Below, piece after piece: positions 17,966-26,326 of a stretch of 64,000 nucleotides of DNA (positions within the stretch are counted from its first letter, which is position 1; every line of letters begins with the position of its first letter). A program made the translations under genes and the position numbers. Under the pieces are notes generated by a model. The model did not search any database, was not told the origin of the DNA, and saw nothing but the letters and a program-made list of their open reading frames with translations. Source of the DNA: Campylobacter showae CSUNSWCD (GTDB lineage: Bacteria > Campylobacterota > Campylobacteria > Campylobacterales > Campylobacteraceae); the NCBI RefSeq assembly GCF_000313615.1, contig NZ_AMZQ01000007.1, positions 145,024-209,023 on the forward strand, given 5' to 3'.

Positions 17966-18008
17966 AAATTTGGGCTCAAATTTAAGGTTTGCGGCCCAAA
18001 TTTGTTTT
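17966..18008 (+). terminator. Intrinsic terminator after uppP
   Basis: Ten-base-pair perfect stem AAATTTGGGC/GCCCAAATTT (17966-17975 and 17994-18003) followed by GTTTTT. The arms are themselves made of the AAATTTG word. It faces the 3' end of a minus-strand gene at 18037 and may serve both directions. Confidence 0.8.
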
Positions 18009-18036
18009 TAAATTTAAAGCGCAAATTTGACTAAGG

Positions 18037-18693
18037 TCAGTCAAAATTTAGCTTTTCCAAAACCTCTTTTATCCTTGTGCTTCTACTCTCTACACTATCT
18101 TCTTCGCTAAACATCCTATGTTTGCTATGTTCAAACGGCGGCAGGTCTTTGACGAAATCATAAATTTCCTCAAAGCTCAAAATCTTGCCGTGCAGGTCGT
18201 AGCTGGCGTTTAAAGCCTTACCTTTTACGTTTGCGATATTTGCGTGGATATGGCCGTAGAGCTGGATCGCGCCGTGGTGACCTGCGTTCCACTCGGCTAG
18301 CGGATAGTAAAAGAGCACGAGGCGAAATTTATCCTGCCCGTGCTGCACCGTGATCTCTTTGTATTCGCAAATTTCATCAAAAAGTGCGTTGCCATCTTGT
18401 TTTTTCATAGCTAGCAGTTCGTCTTTATGCTTTTTTATCGCTTCATCGTGATTGCCTAGCACTAGGACGTGCTTGCCGTTTAGCTTGCTAAAGATGGATA
18501 TATTGGTCTCCATATCCTTGTGAAAGCTAATATCGCCTATGTTATAAACCGTGTCGCAGGGATTTACTCTCTCGTTCCAATGGCGAATGAGTGCGTTATC
18601 CATCGCCTCTACGCTAGAAAAAGGCCTAAAACACGGATGAAATCTCATGATATTGCTATGTCCGAAATGCAAATCGGAGGTAAAATAAATCAT
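18037..18693 (-). CDS. Calcineurin-like metallophosphoesterase
   Basis: A 218-residue cytoplasmic phosphoesterase. The dimetal motifs are in order: DLHFGH at about residues 7-12, NIGDISFH near 51, VLGNHDE near 78, and a late GHIHAN near 147. The compact GxIHxxP-type ending resembles the small phosphatases often annotated YfcE/metallophosphatase-like. The substrate is unknown. The start overlaps the stop of the next-upstream metallophosphatase gene by four bases (ATGA), so the pair is co-translated. It runs opposite to uppP. Confidence 0.88.
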   Translation of the reverse strand: MIYFTSDLHFGHSNIMRFHPCFRPFSSVEAMDNALIRHWNERVNPCDTVYNIGDISFHKDMETNISIFSKLNGKHVLVLGNHDEAIKKHKDELLAMKKQDGNALFDEICEYKEITVQHGQDKFRLVLFYYPLAEWNAGHHGAIQLYGHIHANIANVKGKALNASYDLHGKILSFEEIYDFVKDLPPFEHSKHRMFSEEDSVESRSTRIKEVLEKLNFD

Positions 18694-19379
18694 TTTTGCC
18701 CCCTTAAATCCACTTCAAATTTCTCGCCGCTTTTTATCTCCATTATCTCTAGCCTTTTAAAAAACACGGCTCCCACGTCCATTGAAAAGACGTTGTTTGC
18801 GCGCCTGGTTATTCTATTTTCCTCACTTGCGACGTGCCCGTGAAATATCCTCTTGCCTGTATTATTACTCTCCCAAAATGGCTCTATACTCCACAGCACG
18901 TAGTCCTCGTCTTGCTCCTCTTCGCTTTTGTCGCCGTCAAAGGCTGCGTGGACGAATATGCTTTTCTCCGAGCTCACGACGTGAGGCATATTGCCGATAA
19001 AATCCTTTAGCCACGAGAGCGCGAAGCTGTTTAAATTTCGCTTGTAGATCGATCTTTTGGTTTTATCGCCGCCGTTTCTAAGCCAAATTTGATGATCTAG
19101 CGAGTCGCCGCCAAAATACCCATCCATCATCATTTTTTCGTGATTTCCTAGCACGTGGATCAGCGCGTATCCGTTTCTAACGAGCTCGGCGTATCTTTTG
19201 TATAGTCCGATCGTATCCTCGCCGCGGTCGCAGCTATCGCCTAAAATAATAACCAAATCCTTTTTGGTCAAATTTATCTCTTTAATCATCAAATTAAAAA
19301 GCCCGAGGCAGCCATGCATATCGCCGAATACGAAAATCCGCGCGTAGTCGTTTTCGTTTATGTGTTTTATCTTTATCAT
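18690..19379 (-). CDS. Ser/Thr-phosphatase-type metallophosphoesterase
   Basis: A 229-residue protein of the PPP-like bacterial phosphatases (PrpA/ApaH style): GDMHGCLGLF at residues 19-28, LGDSCDRGEDT near 47, VLGNHEKMM near 77, IFHGHVASEE near 186. The second motif reads GDSCDRG where GDxVDRG is usual, so the metal ligands are kept. It may act on phosphoproteins or diadenosine polyphosphates; the sequence does not decide. It overlaps the second metallophosphatase gene, giving a two-phosphatase operon. The tRNA-Ser gene lies upstream on the same strand. Confidence 0.88.
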   Translation of the reverse strand: MIKIKHINENDYARIFVFGDMHGCLGLFNLMIKEINLTKKDLVIILGDSCDRGEDTIGLYKRYAELVRNGYALIHVLGNHEKMMMDGYFGGDSLDHQIWLRNGGDKTKRSIYKRNLNSFALSWLKDFIGNMPHVVSSEKSIFVHAAFDGDKSEEEQDEDYVLWSIEPFWESNNTGKRIFHGHVASEENRITRRANNVFSMDVGAVFFKRLEIMEIKSGEKFEVDLRGQK

Positions 19380-19436
19380 TTTTGGTTCTTGTGCGTAAAT
19401 TTGTGGAAAATTTTTTGGTTAAGTTTTATAAGATTA

Positions 19437-19524
19437 TGGCAGATGGGAAGGGATTCGAACCCTCGAAAGCTTGCACTTTACACGCGTTCCAGGCGTGCTC
19501 CTTCAACCGCTCGGACACCCATCT
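19437..19524 (-). tRNA. tRNA-Ser (anticodon GGA)
   Basis: On the minus strand an 88-base cloverleaf. The acceptor stem is AGATGGG/CCCATCT, discriminator G and an encoded CCA end (19437-19439). The anticodon loop CTGGAAC gives anticodon GGA, which reads UCC and UCU serine codons. There is a long variable arm as expected for a class II tRNA, and the T loop TTCGAAT. Seen directly from base pairing. Confidence 0.95.
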
Positions 19525-19686
19525 ATGAAGCCTGGATTATAGCTAAAATTTAATAAGCGCAAACTTATATTTGAGATTGATGGAGCTTGCGTATTTGATT
19601 TATGCGCGTTTGCCCAGAGCGAAAAACATCCTGCGCGCCTTGCGAATTAAATTGTGCGTTTAACGCGTCGTTAATGCAATGTCGTT

Positions 19687-19692
19687 TATAAT
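19687..19692 (+). promoter_or_regulatory. -10 element (TATAAT) upstream of thiD
   Basis: TTTATAATACGG about 30 bases before the thiD ATG. I looked for the conserved TPP-riboswitch bases (CTGAGA, ACCTGA) in 19525-19722 and did not see them, so thiamine control through that route is not indicated. Confidence 0.6.
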
Positions 19693-19722
19693 ACGGCTTT
19701 TAAAAACGAAAAAAGGCAAAAA

Positions 19723-20460
19723 ATGAAAAAAATCCTCATCATCGCAGGCTCATGCAGCAACGGCGGCGCTGGACTACAAGCCGATATAAAAGCGTGCGCG
19801 CACTTTTGCTGCTATAGCGCGACCGCGGTCACGGCGCTAACGGCCGAAAACACGGACAAGATCAAAAGCATCGTATCGCTCGATCCGTCCTTCGTTGCCG
19901 ACCAGCTAGAGATGCTCTCTGCCGAGTTTAGCTTTGACGCCGTTAAGATCGGCATGCTATTTAACGAACCTATCATGGACGTCGTGCAGGGTTTTTTAGA
20001 AAAAAACTCTGCCCCCGTGGTGCTAGATCCCGTCTGCGTCTCGAAAATGGGACACAAACTCATCAAAGATAGCGCCATCGAGCGACTAAAAGAACTGATG
20101 AAATTTGCCGCCGTCACGACGCCGAACCTGCGCGAAGCAGACGTGCTTTTCGGCGATGATTTTACGAATTTGCCGTGTGACGTGATTGTGAAAAAACACA
20201 TCGTCGCCGGTAAGAGCATCGATACGCTCTACCGCAAGGACGGCAGCGTGCAAAACTTCGAAACGCCGCTAGCCGACCCGCTAGTCATCATCGGCGCGGG
20301 CTGCACGTTTTCTAGCTCGCTAGCTTGCCTACTCGCGCGCGGCCAAAGCCTAGAAAGCGCCATCCAGCAAGCCAAAGAATACATCTATAACGCTATAATC
20401 AACGGCATCGATACCAATCTGGGCGTAAGAAAACTGCTAAATCACGGGGTTAAATTTTAA
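19723..20460 (+). CDS. thiD: Hydroxymethylpyrimidine/phosphomethylpyrimidine kinase
   Basis: A 245-residue ribokinase-fold kinase that phosphorylates HMP and HMP-P for thiamine synthesis in the cytoplasm. Visible: the N-terminal AGSCSNGGAGLQADIK, KIGML near 86, VLDPVCVSKMG near 105, and the anion hole IIGAGCTFSSSLAC near 190, with the Gly-x-Gly-Cys/Asp-Thr-Phe pattern. In most ThiD the first motif reads GSDxSGGAG; here the Asp is Cys. The C-terminus is complete. AAAAAAGGC precedes the ATG. The gene stands alone. Confidence 0.88.
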   Translation: MKKILIIAGSCSNGGAGLQADIKACAHFCCYSATAVTALTAENTDKIKSIVSLDPSFVADQLEMLSAEFSFDAVKIGMLFNEPIMDVVQGFLEKNSAPVVLDPVCVSKMGHKLIKDSAIERLKELMKFAAVTTPNLREADVLFGDDFTNLPCDVIVKKHIVAGKSIDTLYRKDGSVQNFETPLADPLVIIGAGCTFSSSLACLLARGQSLESAIQQAKEYIYNAIINGIDTNLGVRKLLNHGVKF

Positions 20461-20517
20461 ATTTAGCTTGCTTGACGCCGTAAATTAGAGTAAGAATAAA
20501 AGAATTTGCGAGGATTT

Positions 20518-21126
20518 ATGAGTATAAGCTACAAAGCGTCTTTTATTATTATTTTTCTAATCGCGGCGACGGCCGTCTACTTAAATTTATACAACGGACG
20601 AGAGTTAGCGCGAAACTACGAAAAAAATCGTATCGAGATTTTAGCATTGCGCGATTTTGCGCGTGAGATTAGGCCTCGCGGAGTTTGGTTTGACCTGCGC
20701 TTAGACGGAGCCCTGGTTGAGACGTTTAGAGCAGAGAGTGCCGATAAAAACCAAACCGCGGACTTCATCCGCGTAGATAAGCAAACGAGCGTGCAGGAAC
20801 CACTGCGGATACTTGGCTGGGACGAACAGACTTTTGGCGAACTAAAAGCCAAACTAAAAAGCGCAAACGTCATAGGCGTAAGAATCTGGGACAACGAGGC
20901 GTTTGGAGGCGAGCGCAAGACGACGATTTATTATCGCGATGATGGCTTTGGAGTCGCGTATTACGAGATTTTTGACGACGCTTCGGACGAGATACTGCGA
21001 GGCGACAAAGAGGCGGGCTGCGACGATAGATTTCATTCAGACGGCGTAGCTTTGCTTTATGGCGGCGGGGCTACCGTGGGTTTTATGTGCGTAAATAAAG
21101 ACGGCAAAAATATAAAACGTAGATAA
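20518..21126 (+). CDS. Membrane-anchored protein of unknown function
   Basis: A 202-residue protein with one N-terminal membrane helix (residues 8-24, SFIIIFLIAATAVYLNLY) and a soluble domain, probably in the periplasm. The ATG at 20518 is preferred over an upstream TTG because GCGAGGA lies just before it. The soluble part has alternating beta strands (GVWFDLRLDGALVETF; VIGVRIWDNEAFGGERKT). Paired Cys near the C-terminus (about residues 165 and 191) could form a disulfide. No family recognised. About 100 bases of AT-rich DNA follow. Confidence 0.65.
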   Translation: MSISYKASFIIIFLIAATAVYLNLYNGRELARNYEKNRIEILALRDFAREIRPRGVWFDLRLDGALVETFRAESADKNQTADFIRVDKQTSVQEPLRILGWDEQTFGELKAKLKSANVIGVRIWDNEAFGGERKTTIYYRDDGFGVAYYEIFDDASDEILRGDKEAGCDDRFHSDGVALLYGGGATVGFMCVNKDGKNIKRR

Positions 21127-21222
21127 AAATCTAAATTTTAGATTTACGCTTTAAATTTGGGGTTTGGTTTGGCGGTTAAATTTGACCCGAAACAAGGATA
21201 GATAAATTTACGAGCGGTTTTG

Positions 21223-21318
21223 TTAAATTTGACTACCAGCAAGAGCCTTTTCGTCTGATGTGATATTTTTGTCATAAACGTCATATTTTTGACCGTCTAT
21301 CCATATAGTTGTTTGCAT
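21223..21318 (-). CDS. Small 31-residue protein, unannotated type
   Basis: The minus strand from 21318 reads MQTTIWIDGQKYDVYDKNIT and ends SDEKALAGSQI before TAA at 21223-21225. The ATG is preceded by AAGGAGAGATAAAG, one of the best ribosome binding sites in the neighbourhood, and follows the stop of the upstream membrane gene (21331) by 12 bases, so it would be the second gene of that operon. The peptide is soluble and looks like one beta hairpin. The strong start signal supports it; function unknown. Confidence 0.55.
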   Translation of the reverse strand: MQTTIWIDGQKYDVYDKNITSDEKALAGSQI

Positions 21319-21330
21319 CTTTATCTCTCC

Positions 21331-21801
21331 TTAATTAACTTTATCTCGAGGTATTATGAAATTTATTTGCCTTTCTATCTCGTCTGCTTGTTTGGATGTT
21401 AAGCTTTCTATCGCATAAACTCTATAGAAAAAATATTTTCTCTTTTTTGCTATCCATACTTGATTGGGGGCAAATGGAAAATAATAAGTTCTACAATACG
21501 CCAAATCCTCGCTTTTGATGATCGTATCGCCGAAAATATATCTGTTTATGACGATCCTGTCGCTGTAAATTTCGATGTAGTTGAAAAATATGAGTTTGTA
21601 TAAAAGCCTACCCAAAAACAAAGAACCCAGAATGCCCAGCATCTGCATCCAGCCTCTATAATATATCGCGGTCAGCAGGCCTGGCACAAGCAGTAAAAAG
21701 CTATAACCAATAAAGTCGATCAGCACCATGAGTGGATTTCGTTTGCCTAGCCTGTAAAGTAGCTCCGACTCTTTATTTTCTTTGCCCGGACTTTCGTTCA
21801 T
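21331..21801 (-). CDS. Membrane protein with two helices and PH-like C-terminal domain
   Basis: A 156-residue protein. Two closely spaced membrane segments at about residues 26-68 (LIDFIGYSFLLLVPGLLTAI and the following GWMQMLGILGSLFLGRLL) are followed by a beta-rich domain (IEIYSDRIVINRYIFGDTII; VYAIESLTSKQADEIERQIN). That arrangement resembles bacterial PH-domain (YdbT/YcxB-like) membrane proteins, but the match is by pattern only. The start reads MNESPGKENKESE. It shares a strand and short spacing with the 31-residue gene downstream. Confidence 0.65.
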   Translation of the reverse strand: MNESPGKENKESELLYRLGKRNPLMVLIDFIGYSFLLLVPGLLTAIYYRGWMQMLGILGSLFLGRLLYKLIFFNYIEIYSDRIVINRYIFGDTIIKSEDLAYCRTYYFPFAPNQVWIAKKRKYFFYRVYAIESLTSKQADEIERQINFIIPRDKVN

Positions 21802-21979
21802 ATCCTCCGCCTAAAGTCAAATTTTAAATTTATCCAGCCTAGTTTTATGCAAACGGCGAGCGGTTAAAATCGTCAAGTTACGCTACCGTTTAAATTTACG
21901 CCGTCTTCCAAATTTGACCCAAATTTGCTCGCTTTTTCAGTCAAATTTAATTCGCAAGCCCCGTCGGCTGCCGTCAAAT

Positions 21980-23524
21980 TTACCTAAAGCTTACCTGCGC
22001 GTCGTCCGTGCCGTCTTCTAGCGAGATGTTGTAGCCGCCGGTATTTGGCGGGCGTTTATAGATATCTTGCGGACGGATACCTAGCACCTCGTCGCTGAAA
22101 AACACGCACTCACGCTCGCCAGTATCGACGTCGCGCACCCAGATTTTGCCGTCGTCGACGATCTCCTCGTCAAACTCTATCACGCGGTTTTCGTAAATTT
22201 TGCCCAGCAGTCGCTCGTGCAGGCGATTCTCGCGCTCAAACTCCAGCTGTGCTTGCAAACACTCCGCCTCATCGATGAAAATCGGCTCCAGCGCGATCTT
22301 GTCGCCGTCCAGCACACACTCGAATTTCTCCAGCGTCGAGCAGTCCACCTCGCTGCCGCCCAGCCTCACGACGTCCTTGTTGCGCATGAAGTAGCGGTTG
22401 GTGAGGTTGCCCATCAGCGCCTCGTACGCCGTGCCGCCGATCGCGCGTTTGAGTAAAAACTCGTTTTGAAACGCCAGCACCAGCTCCACCTCGCACTCGC
22501 GTAGGATCTCCTCGTTTAGCTCGGTGTTTTCGCTCAGCAGCTTTGCCGATTCGTCGAGAAATAGGCTAATGGGCCTTTTTTGCTTCATCGTTACGCGCTT
22601 TAAAAGCTCAGGCAAGAAGCTGTTTAGCAGGAAGCTCAGCGCACTTTTGTCGCAGCTTGCGGCGTTAAAGATCACGATCTTGCCGTTATTTAGCAGTCCT
22701 GCGATACTCGCGTCGCCCGCAGTGCCCTCGCTCTCGCCGTTTAGCGAGTCGTCGTTCATGAGGCCTAGAAACGGCGACATCATCATCGAGTAGTTGCGAA
22801 AATCATCTCTCGTGCGCTCGTCGCCGATGTCCTTGTAGCGGCTCGTCGCGTCCAAAAACTCGTCCGCGGTCGCTATAAACGCGCGGTTTATCATTATCGT
22901 TTCGCGGGTGAAATTTAGCGTCGAGGAGTCGAGATTGTCGCAGATGAGGCTCAGCGTGTCTTTAAACTCGAGCATCTTTTCTAGGTCTTGCGAGAGGCGC
23001 AGTATCGTAGCGACGTCAAAGGTAAAATCCCGCGCGAGCGTGCGTACGTCGGCGTAAAACGCGTCCGTGTAGCATTCGCTTAGCGGAGTGATTTTTTTGG
23101 CAAAAATTTTAAGCGCTTTTAGCACCTTAAAAAACTCCGTCGCGATGCTCGAGCCAAACTCCTCCCAAAACTTCTCTCTTGATTCCATCGGCTTTTTCAC
23201 GCAGTTTTTAAAGTCTCGCGGCTTCATCGAGGCGATGAGGTTTATCGGCGCGTCTAGCCTGGCACCCACGCTCACGACGTCTTTTAGACGGCCCGCTCTG
23301 CGCGCTAGAGCCTTTATTTTGGCGCTCTCGCCGCCTTTATAATCCACGGCAAACACCGTGTAGCCGTTTTGCATGCGGTCGAGTAAATTTGGATATATCA
23401 TCGCAGTCGTCTTGCCGCTGCCAGTCTCTCCGATGATGGCCGCGTGCGTGAAGTCGCTAGGTATCAGCGCGCCTTTTTTCTCCGCGTTTTCCCGCTTTCT
23501 CGTAAAACCCATAATTTTTTGCAT
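21980..23524 (-). CDS. VirD4/HerA-like ATPase, orphan and without membrane helices
   Basis: A 514-residue P-loop ATPase. Walker A is IIGETGSGKTTA near residue 30, the nearby YTVFAVDYKGGESAKI is typical of type IV coupling proteins, and Walker B is ISLFLDESAKLL near 320 with the following ECEVELVLAFQNEFLL sensor region. This layout belongs to the VirD4/TraD/TraG and HerA-type DNA-pump superfamily. Coupling proteins usually carry N-terminal membrane helices; none is visible here, and no relaxase or type IV secretion genes surround it. The start (ATG 23524) follows AAGGAAAAAT. It may move or process DNA inside the cell; the role is unknown. Confidence 0.8.
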   Translation of the reverse strand: MQKIMGFTRKRENAEKKGALIPSDFTHAAIIGETGSGKTTAMIYPNLLDRMQNGYTVFAVDYKGGESAKIKALARRAGRLKDVVSVGARLDAPINLIASMKPRDFKNCVKKPMESREKFWEEFGSSIATEFFKVLKALKIFAKKITPLSECYTDAFYADVRTLARDFTFDVATILRLSQDLEKMLEFKDTLSLICDNLDSSTLNFTRETIMINRAFIATADEFLDATSRYKDIGDERTRDDFRNYSMMMSPFLGLMNDDSLNGESEGTAGDASIAGLLNNGKIVIFNAASCDKSALSFLLNSFLPELLKRVTMKQKRPISLFLDESAKLLSENTELNEEILRECEVELVLAFQNEFLLKRAIGGTAYEALMGNLTNRYFMRNKDVVRLGGSEVDCSTLEKFECVLDGDKIALEPIFIDEAECLQAQLEFERENRLHERLLGKIYENRVIEFDEEIVDDGKIWVRDVDTGERECVFFSDEVLGIRPQDIYKRPPNTGGYNISLEDGTDDAQVSFR

Positions 23525-23733
23525 ATTTTTCCTTGTCGGGGGCGATTGTAACGAAATTTGGTTTAAAGATTTAAATTTGACGGGGCGGCGAGCGGGTTAA
23601 ATTTGCCGCGGGACAGGATGAGAATCTAGCCCGCAAAACCCGCACCGCAAAAACGCTAGATCAAATTTGAGCTTTAGTGGAGCAGGGCGGGTCGCACTGA
23701 AATTTGGCTCAAATTTGCCGCAAGCGGGCGAAA

Positions 23734-24156
23734 CTACTCCGCTTTTTTGCAAACGGCGGCCGAGTGCGTGAGTAGATCGTGCAAATTTAGCGCGTCCTTG
23801 CGAAAAAAACAGAGGCAAAGTCCGACCACGCTAACGCCTGAGAGCAAAAAGCAGATGTAACGGAGCAAAACGCGCGCAAAGCCGAGCTTGCGGCTGCTGC
23901 GTAGGTCGATGAGGTAGATATTTTGCGAGCGGTAGCCGGGCGTCTGGGCTTTGATCGCAAAAAAGGCGCAGCAGATGAGAGCGACTGCGAAATTTGCCCC
24001 AAATATCGCGGTTTGGTTGTGCAAAAAGTCGTCTTTGCCGTCCAAAAAAACATAGGTCGTGAGGTAATATATCGGCATCCCGATCAAAAAAAGATCGGTG
24101 ATAAAGGCCTTTACTCGCGCGCCGATGGTGGCTAGTTGCGCTTTTTGTTTTGCCAA
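23734..24156 (-). CDS. RDD-family membrane protein
   Basis: A 140-residue protein with three to four membrane segments. The RDD signature residues appear as GARVKAFITDLFLIGMPIYY near residue 12 (Arg...Asp) and GYRSQNIYLIDLR near 74. RDD proteins are small membrane proteins, some of them Na+/H+ antiporters; the role of this one is unknown. The start is TTG (reads MAKQKAQLATIGARVK): AAAAAGGAG lies five to seven bases before it and no ATG exists nearby. An RDD gene in the pyrE area is also my recollection for C. jejuni. Confidence 0.82.
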   Translation of the reverse strand: MAKQKAQLATIGARVKAFITDLFLIGMPIYYLTTYVFLDGKDDFLHNQTAIFGANFAVALICCAFFAIKAQTPGYRSQNIYLIDLRSSRKLGFARVLLRYICFLLSGVSVVGLCLCFFRKDALNLHDLLTHSAAVCKKAE

Positions 24157-24846
24157 ATTTACTCCTTTTTATTTTCGGGCGCATGTTTTGGATTTGAGCG
24201 TCAAAGTTGATCGCGATTGCCCAAATTTACGTGCTTCTACTTTGTTGTGGTAAATTTACGTCTGCTTATGCTGCCGCTTCGGTGCAGTAAATTTGCGGCT
24301 CGTTTCCGCGTGTCCGCCGCTTGCGCCGTCTTATCCAGCTGGTCTTGCTCGGTTCTTAAACGGCGCTTTGTCTGCTGCCAGATTATACGTTTTGCCTAGC
24401 GTAATCTTTACGATGTCTGCCGTCTTTGTTTGTTTTTGGCGGCATACCAGTTTGCGATGATCAATAATTTTCGACTCGCACATTTTTTCATTAAACCCGC
24501 TTGCGTTTGATTTATCGTAGGCTCCGTAAAATTTATAAAGTGCGGATTTTAAATTTAAGGCGTTTATCTCGCGCCAAATTTTAAATTCGTAAATTTAAAG
24601 ACGCTCTTTCGCGGGGGTAAATTTACCTAAATATAAATTTGACAGCCGCCGCTAAATGTACACGGCAACAACGCAAATTTAACTCTGTCCGCAACCTGCA
24701 ATATGTATCGACGGGCTTCGTTTTATCGTTCAATATACCGCACAACCAAGTCAAATTTGATTCTCGATCGGTTTGCTTTGATTGACTCCTGCAAAGTCCG
24801 TCCAAATTTGCACGACTAATCAAACATGTCCGCGAAATTTGAAAAT
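24157..24846. other. 690-base intergenic region dense in AAATTT words
   Basis: No gene with a credible start or content on either strand. I count fourteen AAATTT hexamers, several as TAAATTTAC or TCAAATTTGA. At this base composition about one or fewer would be expected by chance. No tRNA-like fold or terminator recognised. Confidence 0.6.
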
Positions 24847-25458
24847 TTAGTTACCTCTGCTGCCTGGCTTTATCGCCTTGCTTCCATCGGCGCAGAGCGG
24901 ACAGCTTGCGGGATCAAAAATCTCAAACTCAAAGTTTCCAAGCGCAAAAAACGGCTTGTCGGCGGGTAGTTTGGCGCTTGGTTTTGCGACGCTGCCCGCT
25001 AAATTTGCGACCTTGCAAAAGCCGCGATTAGCAAGCGCGGCAAACGCCACCACCTTGCCGCCTAGGCTCTCGATCACGCGAGCGGCCTCCATCGCCGAGC
25101 CGCCCGTAGTGATGATGTCCTCGCAAACGATAAATTTCTCGCCTTTTTTCACCTCAAAACCGCGTCGCAGGCTCATCACGCGCTCGACTCGCTCGGTAAA
25201 AATAAAGCGTTTTTTCGCCGCGCGAGCTAGCTCGTAACCTGCCAAAATGCCGCCTAGAGCGGGCGAACAGACGCTGTCAAACTCTACGCCCGATTTTTCG
25301 ATTACGGCGGCTAGCTCGTCCGCTAAAGCGCCGGCTAACTGCGGATCCTCGAGTACTTTGGCGCTTTGTAAATAAAACTGCGAGTGGTTGCCGCTGCTAA
25401 GCAAAAAATGCCCCTGTAAATACGCGCCTGCGTCCTTGTAAATTTTTTCTAAATCCAT
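24847..25458 (-). CDS. pyrE: Orotate phosphoribosyltransferase
   Basis: A 203-residue enzyme joining orotate to PRPP to give OMP in pyrimidine synthesis. The PRPP-binding motif is [20 protein letters not shown] near residue 106, and [19 protein letters not shown] near 55 is the conserved type I phosphoribosyltransferase loop. The N-terminal [18 protein letters not shown] is typical of PyrE. AAAGGAAAAACG precedes the ATG. In C. jejuni pyrE, frr and secG are neighbours in this order; here 310 bases and a terminator separate pyrE from frr, so pyrE has its own promoter. Confidence 0.95.
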   Translation of the reverse strand: MDLEKIYKDAGAYLQGHFLLSSGNHSQFYLQSAKVLEDPQLAGALADELAAVIEKSGVEFDSVCSPALGGILAGYELARAAKKRFIFTERVERVMSLRRGFEVKKGEKFIVCEDIITTGGSAMEAARVIESLGGKVVAFAALANRGFCKVANLAGSVAKPSAKLPADKPFFALGNFEFEIFDPASCPLCADGSKAIKPGSRGN

Positions 25459-25734
25459 CGTTTTTCCTTTGTAAAATTTGAGCGAATTTTACCCTAAGCG
25501 CGCTTAAGCTACTATTTTTTGAGCTTTTATCGGCTTGCGATTTTGCGTTATTATAAGCTTATGCCGAGCAAAAACGGCTAGCAATTTTAAATTTGGATAT
25601 AAATTTTGGTAAAAGCGAGTATGGCGTGATAAATTTAAAATTTGGGCGAAATAAATAAATGCGCTTTGGGGTGTAGCAAAAGTGGACTAAAATTTATGTT
25701 AAATGCGAAATAGCGGAAGGTTTTTATAAAAGAA
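25459..25734. other. Non-coding stretch between pyrE and the frr terminator
   Basis: AT-rich DNA with scattered AAATTT words. It should hold the pyrE promoter (minus strand), but no clear TATAAT was picked out. No small gene with a good ribosome binding site was seen. Confidence 0.45.
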
Positions 25735-25760
25735 GCGGCTCGTCAAATTTAACAAGCCGC
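25735..25760 (-). terminator. Intrinsic terminator after frr
   Basis: Perfect six-base-pair stem GCGGCT/AGCCGC (25735-25740 and 25755-25760). On the minus strand it is followed by a T-rich run (TTCTTTTATAAAAA), a classic terminator downstream of frr, which ends at 25769. Confidence 0.8.
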
Positions 25761-25768
25761 ATGTAAAT

Positions 25769-26326
25769 TTAGACTTTTAAAAGCTCGTTCTCTTTTTCTT
25801 TTACGAGCGAGTCGATCTTTGACGTGTAGCTGTCAGTGATCTTTTGGACTTCGTCTTGTCCTTTTTTGCTCTCGTCTTCGGTGATCACTTTATCTTTTTC
25901 TAGCTTTTTAACCTCGTCGTTAGCGTCTTTTCTGATGTTTCTGATGCTAACTTTCGCCTTTTCGCCAAATGCCTTAGCGTGCTTGGCGTTTTCTTGGCGC
26001 TGCTCGACCGTCATCGGAGGGAAAAATAGTTTCACGCTCTCGCCATCGTTGTTCGGATTTACGCCGATATTTGCCGCAGAGATCGCTGCAGTGATGGTTT
26101 TTAGCATCGGTTTTTCCCACGGCGTAATGCTTATGGTGCTAGCATCGCTTGTTAGCACGGTGGCTACTTGGTTTAGAGGAGTTTGGCTACCGTAATAATC
26201 CACGTAAATATTATCGACTATGCTTATATTTACCTTGCCTGTGCGAAGCGTGCTAAAGTCGCGCTTTAGACCCTCGATGCATTTGTCGCTATGCTCTTTT
26301 TGTTTTTTGTAAATTTCATTCAGCAT
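25769..26326 (-). CDS. frr: Ribosome recycling factor
   Basis: A 185-residue factor that splits post-termination ribosomes together with EF-G. Recognised by [20 protein letters not shown] near residue 28, the central [14 protein letters not shown], and the [20 protein letters not shown] helix near 130. Full length. It overlaps the deacetylase gene upstream on the same strand by eleven bases, which couples translation. AAAGGATATAA precedes the ATG. Confidence 0.97.
   Translation of the reverse strand: MLNEIYKKQKEHSDKCIEGLKRDFSTLRTGKVNISIVDNIYVDYYGSQTPLNQVATVLTSDASTISITPWEKPMLKTITAAISAANIGVNPNNDGESVKLFFPPMTVEQRQENAKHAKAFGEKAKVSIRNIRKDANDEVKKLEKDKVITEDESKKGQDEVQKITDSYTSKIDSLVKEKENELLKV

Noticed and set aside
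19525-19722. TPP riboswitch upstream of thiD
   Set aside because: The conserved CTGAGA and ACCTGA elements are not present.
21980-23524. Idea that the VirD4-like gene marks an integrative conjugative element
   Set aside because: No relaxase, type IV secretion, integrase or direct repeats were seen around it, although a tRNA gene lies a few kilobases away.
24217-24823. Short frames on both strands in the 690-base gap before pyrE
   Set aside because: No start signals or recognisable features; the gap looks non-coding.
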